Below, piece after piece: positions 11,683 to 24,000 of a stretch of DNA of 64,000 bases. Origin of the DNA: Sapria himalayana (lineage: Eukaryota; Streptophyta; Magnoliopsida; Malpighiales; Rafflesiaceae); the NCBI GenBank assembly GCA_029783825.1, contig JAREIK010002034.1, positions 975,788 to 1,039,787 of the forward strand, read 5' to 3'. Every line of letters begins with the position of its first letter. The stretch's first letter is position 1. The notes beneath the pieces were generated by a model. The model had not been told where the DNA came from. It did not search any database and was given only the letters and a program-made list of their open reading frames with translations. The position numbers were made by a program, and so were the translations under genes.

Positions 11683-12023
11683 TGTATTAGAATCAAAGTT
11701 CCTTGCTTCAACAATGATCATAGTAGAGAAATTTTTAGAAGAAGAAGAGAATCCGAGAAGAAGATGGAGATCCCAAGAGAAGAGAGAGAGCAAACACAGA
11801 AACCACAATAATAAAAATAATATTCAAGGAAAAAAACAATCCGATAAAAGATGGCTTATATAGTCTTAATAAAAAAAATAGTGAGGCAAAAGTGGCTTTG
11901 TTAAAAATGAGACCTGACGTGCTTTCTTTATTGATGAAAATAGTGACCCAATAATTTGAAGTCCATGTATGCATACAGTGAGCCCAAATTCATCAAACCG
12001 AAGACCCAAGTCCAATATCAATA
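11683..12023 (-). repeat. 5' LTR of inner copia
   Basis: 341 bp, partner of 7461-7804. The outer end reads CAATATCAATA where the other copy has CAATATCAACA, so its terminal TG (minus strand) has mutated. It contains the element's promoter (see 11855-11862). Confidence 0.9.
11855..11862 (-). promoter_or_regulatory. TATA box in inner copia 5' LTR
   Basis: TATATAAG on the minus strand inside the 5' LTR, positioned to start the retroelement transcript towards gag. The partner LTR has the weaker TATATAATC at the same place. Confidence 0.55.
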
Positions 12024-13180
12024 CTTAAGCCATTAGAATAGTAATTGCAATATTAGCTCAATGAGATTGATTACTATGCCAGCTAAACATTAAGTATGTT
12101 TTTTAAATAATAAATTAAATGAATAAATTTATGTGCAATAACCACCTAGCTTCATAATTACTAGACAAGAAAACTATGTTTATAAACTTAATAAAGCTTT
12201 ATATAGATTGAAACAAAATTTTTTTGCTTGGTATGCACAGATAAACTATTATATATTTCAATAGAGTTTCATCAGAAGCCCAAGTAAAGCCACCATGTAT
12301 ACAAAGACCAAATGTGATTAGTGGATATTAATAGTTACATTATATGTGGATGATTTGGTGTTCATGGATAATAACTTGGATATGATTATTCATTTTAAAA
12401 GAGATATAAAAGAGAAGTATGAAATGAGTAATATGGGACTTCTCCATCACTTTTTGGGTATTGATGTGCCCCAAGATAATTAGGAAGTATTCATTACTTA
12501 AAATTATTACATACAGAATATAATTAAAATATTTGGGATGGTTGATTGCAAATAAGTATCCATTCCTTTATTTGTAATAAATTCTTTATCTCAATTTATA
12601 TATTCTCCAAACCACTGCCATTTGAGAATTGAAAGGAGGAATTTGAGGTACCTTAAGAAAATTAAGAATCTTAGCTTGAGGTACTTCAAAATGATGTATA
12701 TCATACTATATGGATATTGTGATAGTGATTAGAGAAGTTTTAATGGAAGACTCTAGGAGTACTTCTGGATATGTATTCTTCATTAGAATTAAGATTATTT
12801 CTTGGATTACCAAGAAATAATCTTATGTTATTGTATCTACTATAGAAGCAGAATATGTCTTCCTCACTATCTATTGCCCAAGTCATTTGGCTAAGTAAGA
12901 TAATTGAAGAAATTGATGTGAAGTTGACGGAAGCAATGAAGATTTATTGTGACAAGCCAGTAATCTCTATTGTCCAAGACTATGTATTCCATGGTAGAAC
13001 CATTTTATAACTTTGAAATTATTTCATTAAAGAAGCTATTATGGATAAGAAGTATACTTGTATTATCACACCACAATATGCAAATGATCAAGTAGTTGAT
13101 ATCCTAACCAAAGATTTGCATGTGAAAAAGTATGTTTACTTTTGAAAGTTAATTGGACTTGCAGATTATCACGTTAAGGG
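12024..13180 (+). pseudogene. outer copia RT (rest) and RNase H
   Basis: Reading resumes at about 12029 with AIRIVIAILAQ and QLNIKYVF. Near 12188 it gives INLIKALYRLKQNFFAWYA, near 12330 LYVDDLVFMDNN (catalytic Asp pair kept), and near 12425 MSNMGLLHHFLGIDV. RNase H remnants include YGYCDSDW (about 12710), SYVIVSTIEAEY (about 12815-12850) and VVDILTKDLHVKKYV (about 13092-13137). Frames shift repeatedly. It is continuous with the segment ending at 7460 once the nested element is removed. Confidence 0.8.
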
Positions 13181-13442
13181 TGAAATGTTAATATAATATG
13201 ATACTTCTTTTATTAATTTAATTGTACCAAATGTATGCATGCATCTAACAATGAAATAATTAATATGTATAATTATTTTATTTCATTTTTTTTATTGCTT
13301 TATTGAAAAGTGTGTTGGATGGGGATGTAAAAGGTGTTTTTTTCAATTAGTAAATTAAGTTTTGTTTGTTATGCATAAAATTGGTCTTCTTCCTCTCTCT
13401 CGAAATATCCAAGATTCAAAGTTTATGTAAATCCAAATCCTA
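13175..13442 (+). repeat. polypurine tract and 3' LTR of outer copia
   Basis: GTTAAGGGTGAAA precedes TGTTAATATAA at 13186. Similarity to 3484-3772 runs to AAATCCAAATCC at about 13442. The CT microsatellite is short in this copy. Confidence 0.75.
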
Positions 13443-13890
13443 AAAGTGAGAATTGGTGCATTCGAGAAATACTAGTGGATTTAGGTTTCCATATTGTGAA
13501 ATCAACTTTTTATTTATGCAAATCTATTTCTTTTCTTTGTGAGGTTATAGTTTTCTTTTTGCATACTAAGCATAAAAATTCTCAGATGTAATTTTTATTG
13601 TGTTTATTTGTTGCTAGTTGTTTAAAAGTATAACCCATTAGAATTTATTTTCTATTTTTTTCATTTCCATGAGCTTCTATTTTGAATAACATTATTTATT
13701 AAATTAAATTAATACTAGTTCTTGAAAATATTTCGTCATGTCAAATTTTATATTTCTCACTTCAGAACATGATTCAGATAGCCTTAGCAATAACAAACTT
13801 GAAGACTTGAAATTGATTTTTACATATGAATTGGGAAAGTCATTAGCTTGGATTTTCTTTAAGTTAACTAGATAGAGGTCACGCCTATGC
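13443..13890. other. AT-rich stretch, possible LTR end, no gene seen
   Basis: The first 150 bases (for example ACTAGTGGATTTAGG and GTGAGGTTATAG) look like more LTR sequence, but no counterpart follows the 5' LTR. The rest up to the hAT end at 13891 has no recognisable feature. Confidence 0.4.
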
Positions 13891-14439
13891 TGAGGTGGCA
13901 AATGGGCCATGTTGGGTTGACATGGCCTAGTTTTGGGTGTCCCAACCATGTCGTTGTGTCATGCTTGGCCTAGCATAGTTTTACTATTGTGTCATGCCAC
14001 ACATGCATGGCAAAAATGATATGCAGCCTAGTCCAACACATTAGCCTGATTTCAAAATAGGTCCTACATGTGTTGGAAAATGTAGAATTGGAACAAACCA
14101 TGTATGGGCGGCCCATAGGCTTCGAACGTGGCTGGCAACTAGCTTGGTATGTAGCTAACCCAAGCTAACTTGGGTGCAAGGCAAATCAACGGATCAACCA
14201 CATCTAGTCTAGCATGGGGTTCAACCATATGAGCTAAGTGTAGTGTAGGCATAGTCAAACCCTATGCCCAAGAGCCTAGTCTAGCTAGGATGGGCTGGTG
14301 ACTAATCCACATGACCATAGCCCATTACTTATATATTTTATAATTAAATAAATATAATTAATTACAACATAACATCATATTTTAAAATGACAAAATATGA
14401 CAACTACTAAAGCATATGCTTAAAGCCATAAAGTAGTAA

Positions 14440-15480
14440 AAGATTATTGTCTATCAATATGATTGGTTCCAATTTTCATAGCTCCAAGTATCATTGTGCA
14501 CATCATCATGAACATCTTGTTGTATTACTTGACTTGATCTTGAAGACTCGGTTATACATCTTATCAATACTTTATATATGATAGCACTTTTATAATATCT
14601 GATTATAGTATGATCATTTTATCTAAAATAATATTAATTATCATAAGAAAAAATAAACTATAACATCACACAAGACCTTAGAGAGGTTAGTATAACATGT
14701 ATCATATTAGATAGAACAGGACATTCTTAGGGATCACCTTATCATTTATCCCTAGCTTACAAAATAGCTAGATATGTATTTTATTATATTTTATACTCTT
14801 TCAACCTTAATTATATGATCTATATAAGGAACTATGTAATAAAAAGATTAAATGGTAGTCTAGTATTTTAAATATTTTCTTTCTATCTAAATAGACATGT
14901 TAACAAATATATAGATTTAATTTATATTGGTTTAACACATTACTCATATTGTATATGCACACAAGTCCAATACATGATATAAGAGTCTATATTGACAAAT
15001 ACAAATTTATTTTATTATAAAAAAAATTAATTCAAAAAGAGTACATCTAGATCCTAATCTAATTTCTTAATTATTATTTAATCAATTTTACTATTAATAA
15101 ATCCTGATATAATGTATTGATAGCCAACACATGAATTTTATATCTAATATGTTGAATTTCAATGGTGTTTGTTATCTATTAAGAATTTTTTTTTTTGACC
15201 TTATGACTCACATAGACTATAGAGTTTTTATAGCGTGTTAGAAATTTTAGAATATTTTAATGAAGGTTAAAATATTTTTAAGCCTGCTTATACTGTTATG
15301 TTAATTATTTTGACACACATATATATAATATGGAAAATCTAATCTAAGAAACCATCACTTATGATTCTTACATAAATACTCATAGCAACATCATTATTAG
15401 AAGCATTATCAAATATTATATTATAAATGTTATTATATATTTTAGATTCCCTAAATATTCTCAAATTACTCATATATGAT
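14440..15480 (-). pseudogene. hAT transposase remnant
   Basis: Reading leftwards on the minus strand, about 15405-15335 gives DNASNNDVAMSIYVRIISDG, the hAT block containing the conserved TxDNAxxN. About 15315-15270 continues CVKIINITV and AGLKIF, matching the CxxHxLNLxVQ block with the His lost. Near 14640-14550 it reads IILDKMIILYSDIIKVLSYI, resembling the C-terminal dimerisation domain (RVLDxxRxxLxPxxVEALxCLKDW). Stops are frequent. Confidence 0.65.
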
Positions 15481-16922
15481 ATAATCATCATGACGAAATG
15501 AGTTCTCATGAAACCTTATATTCTTTTATTTAGTCTCAACTTGTAATCAATAGATTAGGTGCTAATGCATGTGAAATCAATATCATCATGATTAGTTGAT
15601 ATATTTGGACGTCATCAATATCACTCTAGCATATTTTCTAAGTTTATTAATTATTATTTTTTAAAATTTTTATTTGGAGTGAAAGACTAATAGTAGTAAT
15701 AAATGTAGTAATATAATCTTCAGCAAACTTATGATAATAAATGAGAGTAATCATTAAACCTGAAGTAATTTTAATAATCTTATTATTTGAGTTTGCCTAT
15801 GATCCAATATACTAAGTTTTTAAAATATTATTTAGTATTACTCATAAGGTGTACAATCTGACTACTAGTTTTGTAGCTAATATTTTTTTGTAACATACAT
15901 TAGGCCAAATATTTATCTATTCTTGTAATAATTTATTTTTAATTATGTTAAAATGATTTCATTCTTAAAATGTTTATTTATATAACCTAGATTTTTTAGG
16001 TACTTAAATCGACCTATGACCATGCAACAAATCAATCTCGAATCTTTCTTTTGGTAGATATTTTTTAGAGATTTAGAAGTATAAGCCAACTTTTTATTAA
16101 TATATTATTTAAAATAGAAAAAAAAATAGTTGAAGTAGATATGTACCTTTTAAATTTATAAACCTACAACCATGATTCCGTGGACATGGATTGCGAACTG
16201 TGAATCACTAGATCAAGAACCCTCTGTCGCCAGTTACAATTTACAAATTATAAATATTTATTAAAAAACTATCTTTACAACAATAAGATATTCTAAATAA
16301 AAAACTTAGATATTAAATCTTTTTTTAGAGAGAGTTTAAAAATAATAGAGAAAAGAGAGCAGATTGTTTTTATTAAGGTAAAGAATGAATAACCTAAAAT
16401 ATATATTTATAGAATTTTTAAAAAATTAAAAAATATATTTTTTTTTTTATTTTTAAATTTTTTAAGGAGTCTAATCTTTGTGTTTGTTACATGCCACTTT
16501 GCATTCTAAAAAAATCAATTTACATGTCATGCACACACATGCATGATAGTCGGTATGCTGTATGGCCATGTCACATGGTTTGTTGTCAGGCACAATGGCT
16601 CAGTAGATATTGCAACGATTTGTTTTTCAAAAAAAAATTTTAAAAATATTTAATTGGGTCAAATTCAGCATTTGTCTAATCCCAATCTGATTTCAATTTG
16701 AATTAAATTTTTAAATTAGGGACGCGTGTGTGGCACCCCATAATTTTTAAATTAGGAATATGTTTGTCTAATCCCAATCCCATTTGACGTAAAGAAAATC
16801 AGGGTAATGTTCAGCTTGTCGGGCCCATCATGCTAGGCCATGTAGTGTTGAATTTCTAGGTTCAACACAGCACAAGTTGTGCCTTGAGCCAACACGTGCA
16901 GCTTCTTAAGCATGGCTCCCGT

Positions 16923-17633
16923 TAGGGGTGTAACCGAGCCGAGTATTAGGCATGCTCGTCTCAGCTCGTTTTAAAGGAGTAGGCTCGAGCTTATTCACGA
17001 GCCTATTTACGAGCTGACGAGCCGAGTTCGAGGGTGCTCGAGCTCTGCTCGTTTAACTTACGAGCGTGTTCACGAGCTTGGTTCACGAGCTTGCTCACAA
17101 GCCTATTCACGAACCTATTTATGAGCTAACGAGCTAAGTTTAAGGGTACTCGGGCTCGGCTCGTTTAACTTATGAGCCTCAAAATGATGTTCGAGAATTA
17201 AAGAAAATGTTCATCTAAAATAGTCAACATACAACTAAATTAAAAAAATAAGATAATAAAAGTTCAATTAAATTGATTGAAATTCAAGAGTTAAAATATT
17301 CATCATGTTCATTTGTAGAAAAAATTTGTTATGCATCAAGCCTTCTCCATATTCACGAGCCTGTTCACGAGCTTGGTTCATGAGCTTGTTCACAAGCCTG
17401 GTTAATGAGCTTGTTCACAAGCCTGGTTAACGAGCTGCTCACAAACCTATTCACGAGCTTGTTTACGAGTGACGAGTGGAGTTTGAGGGTGCTCGGGCTC
17501 GGCTCATTTAACTTACGAGCCTCAAAATGATGTTCGGGTTCAACTCGTTTAACTTAATAAATGAGTTCGAGCGAGCTTCTAACGAGCCGAACGCCGAGCA
17601 GCTCGTGAGCAGCTAGGCTCGGTTACCGCCCTA
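16923..17633. mobile_element. non-autonomous hAT MITE, 711 bp
   Basis: Inverted ends: left TAGGGGTGTAACCGAGCC, right GGCTCGGTTACCGCCCTA. Flanking octamers GCTCCCGT (16915-16922) and GCTCCTGT (17634-17641) differ at one base, a hAT-sized target duplication. There is no open frame. The interior is built from CACGAGCTTG/TTCACGAGCC words, and a stretch starting ACTCGGGCTCGGCTC near 17147 recurs as a direct repeat near 17489. GC-richness and CpG content contrast with the surrounding AT-rich DNA. It sits in the right subterminal region of the hAT at 13891-17723. Confidence 0.9.
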
Positions 17634-17775
17634 GCTCCTGTGGTGTTGTGGTGCATGGGCCAATGAAACTGAGTCATGTCTTGTGTCAGGCTCAAGCTAC
17701 CCGACCCATTCGTCACTTATGTGACCTATGTCACGATTTAGTCAGGCGAAGATTATACATTAGATTTATCGAAAA

Positions 17776-17799
17776 ATATATATATATATATATATATAT
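17776..17799. repeat. (AT)n microsatellite
   Basis: Pure alternating AT run just outside the right end of the hAT element. Confidence 0.9.
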
Positions 17800-17986
17800 T
17801 TTTATGTTTTTTTACCATCCTATTGCTTTAAGATCAACAAAGAATTTCATAATCTTTTTAAAGTATGTTCCAACCATCTTTAATGTTTTCTCTTTATTTT
17901 TTTCCCTCATATAATACTTTTTCATATATACACATATTTTTCTTAATATTTTCATGTTAGTGTAGTTCAACTTATGTATGTTTTGT

Positions 17987-18256
17987 ATTTTAGAATTTAT
18001 TATTCAGCATCAATATGAATAATACATTTTAAGCAATGTCATTCTTAAGTTTTTATTTTTCGTAACTGATTAATAACTAAAATAAATGGAAAATAGGTTA
18101 TTGTCAATTCTTGATAATATAAAAATAAAAAGGAATTGACAATAACCTATTTTCCATTTATTTTAGTTATTAATCAGTTAAGAAAAATAAAAACTCAAGA
18201 ATGACATTGCTTAGAATGTATAATTCGTATTGATATTGAATAATAAATTATAAAAT
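17987..18256. repeat. long foldback (inverted repeat), about 124-bp arms
   Basis: The left arm (about 17987-18110) is the near-perfect reverse complement of the right arm (18133-18256), with a 22-base spacer. The arms meet at TTGTCAATTC / GAATTGACAA, and the outer parts match at CAATGTCATTCTT / AAGAATGACATTG. Parts of the right arm recur at 18292-18370 and 18515-18540. It may be a foldback/MITE element. No clear target duplication was found. Confidence 0.85.
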
Positions 18257-18269
18257 AATTGAATTATTA

Positions 18270-18520
18270 TATACTTCATTATTACATTATTACATTATAA
18301 ATTCTAAAATAATTGGTTTGGATGTATTATTCATATTGATAATGAATAATAAATTCTAAAATAATTGAATTATTATATACGTCATTATTACATTATTACA
18401 TTATTACATTATTACATTTTTACATTATTACATCTTTACATTTTTACATTTTTACATTTTTACATTTTTACATTTTTACATATTTACATTTTTACTTCAT
18501 TATTACATTATAAATTCTAA
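18270..18520. repeat. TACATTATT/TACATTTTT minisatellite
   Basis: About 20 copies of six- to nine-base units (TACATTATT, TACATTTT) in tandem, flanked by pieces of the adjacent foldback arm (CTCAAGAATGACATTGC at about 18522). The satellite probably arose inside a second, broken copy of that foldback. Confidence 0.8.
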
Positions 18521-18559
18521 AACCTCAAGAATGACATTGCTTAGAATGTCCACTTACGT

Positions 18560-20793
18560 TATTAAATTTTTTTATACTTCAAAATTTTTAGTGTGCCTTT
18601 TTTGTAGGTTATTGCTAAATAATTGAATTATTATATAATATTGCCATTTTTTACAAAATAAATTTCATTGGGTGTCCGACTACAATTGATTAAGTTATAA
18701 TATACAGTCAACTTGCCTATTTTTCTTTGGTTAAGCCAAATTTTATGTCTTGGAAAATGATGATTATTTTTATTCATTGTAATGTATGTAGGCAAAAAAA
18801 CATACTAGAGTTTCCTACTTGTAACTTTTGGAGAGTATACTAGTGGCAGTCCATGCATATTTATGTATGGAGACCTTATAGAATTTTATTTAAAGAACAA
18901 TTATATATTTTTTATTTCATCTGATTTTATTAAATAGTTTAAATATATATAATTTGACTAAGGTATTTAAATTTTAAGGAGTCACAACCCTCTTGAATAC
19001 TCATTTGATCATTTATTTTTATCAGGATGATGAGATGATTCACTATATGTCATATATAAGTATGACACCACAAAATAAGATTACTAAAAAGAAGAACTAA
19101 AATATAGTTGAGAAAGTTAGAGTACTCTTTTAAATCAAAATATTCATAAATATTTATGAGATGAAAATTGTATTCGTTGTTAATAATTTTATGTATCAAG
19201 TATGATCTTTTTTTTTCTATAATAATTTCCTATGAATTATTTCCATCTTATTTCATCTAGAAGAAAGATTATGTTACTTATCTCCCCTAAAAATTAATAA
19301 AGGATGTAATAAAAATATAAAAAATAAAATTAAAATACAAAGTAAAACAAAATGAAGGAAAATGGGAAAACGTTGCTTAATGTGTTAAAAAAAAAATAAT
19401 AATGGGCATAATGGAAACTTAACGTGATTGCAATAGTTTTAATATATTTATCAATTTCTCATATTTTTTTTTATGATAAACACGTGAAGTTCACAACTGG
19501 TAGAATAATCAACATGTCAATGGTTTGTTCCTCGTCAATGCATCAATGAATTGATTGAAAATTTGGCTCACAAATAAATACAAGCATATCATAGATGCTT
19601 CAACTAGGTTCTCCAACCTTTTTCATATATTGTGACATGGCGCAATAGAGTAAAAAAACATAACTAACAAAATATCATGTATCTACTATTCCTTAGATAG
19701 GATGAAACAAGACCACGACCAATTAATATGAATGAGAAAGAAAAATTAACCCCTAGTCAAAATTTTGGCAATATCAATATGGCAAATAGGGGATGTGATT
19801 GTTTGGTGAATTTCTGTGTGAAGAGCATAACTAAAATTGTGATTTGTTGATATCCATTCATCTCATAGTTGGTGATTGATTCATCATCTCATAAATATCA
19901 AGCTTGTAATAATTAGTATATCAACCTCACAAAGACTTGTTCGTCATCTCATAGTTGATCTCCAGTCAGGTAACATAGAAAATTGTGATTGATTCTTCAA
20001 TCCAATAGTGTTTAAAATATTTGCACTCATAAAAATTATTATGGAATAGAAGAGATGATTTTAAAACTTTTTATTTTTTTTTGTGTTTGAGGGTAAACTA
20101 AAAAGGATATTTGATAGGACAAGAACTCCTAAAATAAACAGTATAAGCACTAATAAGAAACTTCCCTCTTGGGGGTAAATTAAAATTTGTAGTTAATCAA
20201 ATCTTTTTTGATCGACAAAATCTCATTTACTTTCGTAATATTAAGAAAACACTAGGATATCATGATTTAGCCCTAATGAACCTCAATAACTATTCTAATT
20301 ACATTCATAAGTGAAATATGTCCTAACACTTAGAAAACTTATTGTGTGGAAATAATGAGAAAAGTTGATTGTTGCCTTTAATTATGGGCAAATAGAATTC
20401 AGATTTTTTGCAAATGGATGTTTTGTATGATGGAAAAATGAAATCATAAATAAGAGAATCACTTCTTTATTTGAAATTCAAGAAGCAAAACAACAAGTGC
20501 ACTAGTGAAAGTATTATACCTAGCACGTATGCACACATTGTTGATAGAGAGATGCACACGCAACAAATGTTTACATTTGTATCTATTGTATTAAAGCATT
20601 GAAAAATATTGGATGCTAGATACAAGGTTAGGTACCTCTTTGATGACTAGATAAAAAATATGCAGATAACCACCATTGCCCATTCAAAATCAAATACATG
20701 CCCATGCCACTGAGGTCTGAGCATGTCCTATCTTTGATGAGAAGTTCATTGTACTTGTTTGTTAAGTTGTTAATACCTGATTTTTCCTATAGC
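18560..20793. other. AT-rich intergenic stretch, nothing recognised
   Basis: About 2.2 kb with stops in all frames, no inverted ends, no tRNA-like boxes and no obvious similarity to other parts of the window. It is probably older repeat DNA. Confidence 0.4.
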
Positions 20794-20798
20794 ATAGA

Positions 20799-21034
20799 TG
20801 TTATTAAAATTAAATCTCTAATTATAATTTGAAATAAAAAAATCTATGGTAATAATATAAAATAAATTAGACAATAATCAAAATATAAATACAAGCTAAA
20901 GACACTTGGGATTGGGATGTATTACAATAAAGAAAAAAAATCTTCTTTTATAATTGAAAAATCAGAAATTCAAAATGAATTTTCAATGGGCAATGTAACA
21001 AAGTGAACTTCACCTACTTATTTTTGACTGAACA
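20799..21034 (-). repeat. 3' LTR of the 20.8-25.2 kb copia
   Basis: 236 bp, TG...CA bounded, with the polypurine tract adjacent at 21035-21046 on the minus strand. It is about 44 bp longer than its partner, which has lost internal sequence. Confidence 0.8.
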
Positions 21035-21059
21035 TTTTCCCACTTAAAGTTTGTCTTGC

Positions 21060-24000
21060 ACATACCGCTTGTGTTTCTATTAGGCCAATAGAAAATTGAT
21101 ACCATATAAACTTATCTTTTTTTAATGGCTTTTGTGAATACAACAACCAAGTTGTCCTCCATGTGATTTTTCTATATATCAACACTTTATTCTTCTACTT
21201 TTTCTCATACAAAGTAATATTATACTCCAATATATTTTGTATTTGAGTAAAATAATGAATTTTTTTACTAAGTGTTGAGTACTTTAACTATCATAAAATA
21301 AAATAATTTTTTTTATTTATGTCCAAGCTCTTTCAGTAACATTTATAACTATATTACCTTTTTAGTAGTTTGTGTAGTTGCAACATATTCTATTTCTATA
21401 GTAGAAGTTGACATGATAGACTATAATATTTATTTATGATAGAATTGACATATAATTGGTTGTGGACTTGTTATTATCAATACGTCCAATGTGGTTTGAA
21501 TCTATATAAACTCTAACAATGAGGTGTAACCCTCCATAACCATATTGCAACATTTGAGTTATTATTAAGATATCTCAAAATTCTCTTTATAACACTCTAA
21601 TATTCTTTATAAGGATTTGTCTATTTCAATTAACAACTCACACTACTTTTGTAATATCTGATCTTGTATAAACCATAACATAATATTAAACTTCCAATAT
21701 GTGATGTAGATAGTACTCAAGATATTTCTATCTTATCTACTTCATTGCTATGATACATGCTTGTAGATAACTTAAAATTAATAAGAAGAGAAATTGAAAT
21801 TAAAGTATGATATTACATATTGAAGCATTGCAAGAATTTTTGCATATAATTCTTTGAAAGCCAAATCTTCTTATTATTTCTATCTTAATAAATTTGTATC
21901 CCCGTGATCTTATTTGCTAGTTCCAGATCCTTCGTAATAAATTCTCTTGCCAAATATACATTTAATTCTTGAACATGATCTTTGTTGGGTCATGGTACCA
22001 ACATAATATCCACATACAGTAGCTAGATAATGAAATATACTACCTCAAATCTCTTATAATATGCATGAGGATCTAAATTAAATTTATTATATCCAAGACT
22101 CATGATGAATGAATCAAACTTCTTATACTAGTATTTCGTATTTGTTTAAGACCACGTAGAGATTTATTCACTCCACAAACAAACTTTTCTCTTTCTTCTT
22201 CTTTTATACCTTTTGGTTGCAACATATATATATCTTCTTTGAGTTCTCCATGAAAAAATATAATTTCCACATCTAATTACTCTAATTGTATATTCATATG
22301 TAACACATTATGAGAGCTACTCAAATTGTTATAAGTCTTCTTTTTAAGCATATCCTTTGACTATCAAGCATGCATGATTCCACTTCACTTGATCTTGTAT
22401 GCCCATCTATTTCTAATATCTTTTATTCTCTATGGTAGCGAAACAAGATATCATATCTTAGTTCTATTATGTACTTCAATTTCTTCCTACATTACTATCA
22501 TACCAAGAGAAGGTTTTTGGTTTTTTCTAGCCTCGTTGAAAATTGACAACTCTTCATCCTCTTTTAGTAGATAGTATGCAATATTTCATCCATAGCATAC
22601 TTTGAGGTGTGATCTAGTATTTGTTCATTATGCAATGGTAATTCAAGTTCTCACTTTTTCCTCTAATGAAACATATAATTTTTTAATCATCTCCTACTTC
22701 TCCTTTTAGTATGTCTTCTTCAAAATTGACATATCTACACTGATGATAAGTTTGCAAGTAGTTATCACAAAAAATATCCTTTTGAATCTTGTTTTGATAT
22801 TTCTTGGGTATTGTATATAACATACACAAAATTTCCAAATAAATGTAGTTAAGAATAGTCATGTAACTTAGCAATCCATATTTTCATCGGTATTTTCAAG
22901 TTAACCATAGTTGATAGTTACCAATTGTCATAAAATATACAGTTTTGACTAATTCTACCCAAAATGACTTGATCATCCTTATAGTTTTTAACATGAATCT
23001 TGTTTATTCTACCAAGGTTCTATTCATCTTCTCGACTACATCTTTTTTATGGAGTATATGCTATTGTGTACTATTTCTTGATATCTTCTTGTTGATAAAA
23101 GATATCAAATTTACTAATAGAATATTCTTCCTCATTATCTGTCCTCGAGCACTTGATCTTTTCACATTCAAGTTCTATTTTAAAAAATAAAAACACGTAT
23201 GCATTCCTCTTGATTGGATACATGCAATATCTCATATAGTAATCATCAATAAAAGATATAAGTATTTTGTACCTCCTAGTGATAGAGTTGTACTTCCCAA
23301 ACATCAAAATGAATTAATTTTAGTATAGATTTACTTCTAGTATTAGAACTAATAAACTTCAACCTAAGCTGCTTATTAGTGACACAATACTCAGTGTGAT
23401 AAAACCTTTTTGAGCCCTATAAGAAGTTCTTGTTTAGTGGGATTTCTCAAATTTCATTCTGATATGTGACCAAGTTTATTATGTCACGTCATCATTAAGT
23501 GTTTTATCAAACTTGCCAAACTCATAAACATTTCTCTTTATTGTTGTATTTCTCTTTTTAATATATTTAAATTTGTCGCTATTTTTTCTACTTGCATCAC
23601 TATAAGTACTCTTTTAATTGCTTTCATGGTTACATTTTGAACATGAGATTTGCACATGCCATTTTCTAATTATCCTAAAAATAATAAATTTTTATTTAGG
23701 TCATTCACATATCATACCTCTTGGATGATATGTATCATATCATCATACATCTTAATTATGATAATACTAATATCAGTGATTTCTAAGACGTGATCATCTC
23801 CCATGAATATGGATCCTCCTAAGATATATTTGTATTGATAGTTACATTCTCTTTGAAATGTCATATATCATATTTCTTCCGAGTCCATCAATCATATATC
23901 AACAATTTTTTTGTCTTCAATAATTATTATCTCATTATATAAAATTTTACCATCATCTAAAGTATTTGTCACACAACCATGAATATTTGATGACTCATAT

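Larger units (their letters stand above)
7461..12023 (-). mobile_element. inner Ty1/copia element, complete with both LTRs
   Basis: LTRs at 7461-7804 and 11683-12023 are roughly nine-tenths identical by eye. On the minus strand each starts TGTTGATATTGG (mutated in the 5' copy) and ends TTCTAATACA. The 5' LTR is followed by a primer site TGGTATCAGAGC, and the 3' LTR is preceded by a purine tract AAATGGGGGAGAA. Gag, protease, integrase, RT and RNase H lie between in copia order. At 4.56 kb it has the usual size for the family. It interrupts the ARLEAIR codons of the outer copia RT. Flanking pentamers ATTAT/CTTAA match only 3 of 5, so the target duplication is decayed. Confidence 0.95.
3484..13442 (+). 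mobile_element. outer Ty1/copia element, split by a nested copia
   Basis: The two LTRs start alike (TGTTAATAT) at 3484 and 13186 and share long phrases, including TTGAAAAGTGTG and AAATCCAAATCC. Between them, in order, lie gag (4090-4960), a protease remnant, integrase (5390-6480, duplicated), post-integrase (6895-7080), the start of RT (to 7460), a nested element (7461-12023), the rest of RT and RNase H (12024-13180) and a polypurine tract. That is canonical copia order on the + strand. The LTR 3' ends are blurred, so outer limits beyond 13442 are uncertain. It is heavily mutated and inactive. Confidence 0.85.
13891..17723 (-). mobile_element. decayed hAT element with nested MITE
   Basis: The left end TGAGGTGGCAAATGGG and right end CCCATTCGTCACTTATGTG are imperfect inverted repeats of the hAT type seen repeatedly here (consensus about TAGAGGTGTCAAATGGGC). 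Flanking octamers GCCTATGC (13883-13890) and ACCTATGT (17724-17731) match 6 of 8, and both differences are transitions. GC-rich subterminal DNA with GGCC/CATGCC words lies at both ends. A minus-strand hAT transposase remnant is inside (14440-15480). A 711-bp MITE interrupts the right subterminal region at 16923. The exact right end is uncertain by about 3 bases. Confidence 0.65.

Noticed and set aside
17648..17914. 88-codon plus-strand frame
   Set aside because: It begins in the hAT right end, crosses an AT microsatellite and has no recognisable domain.
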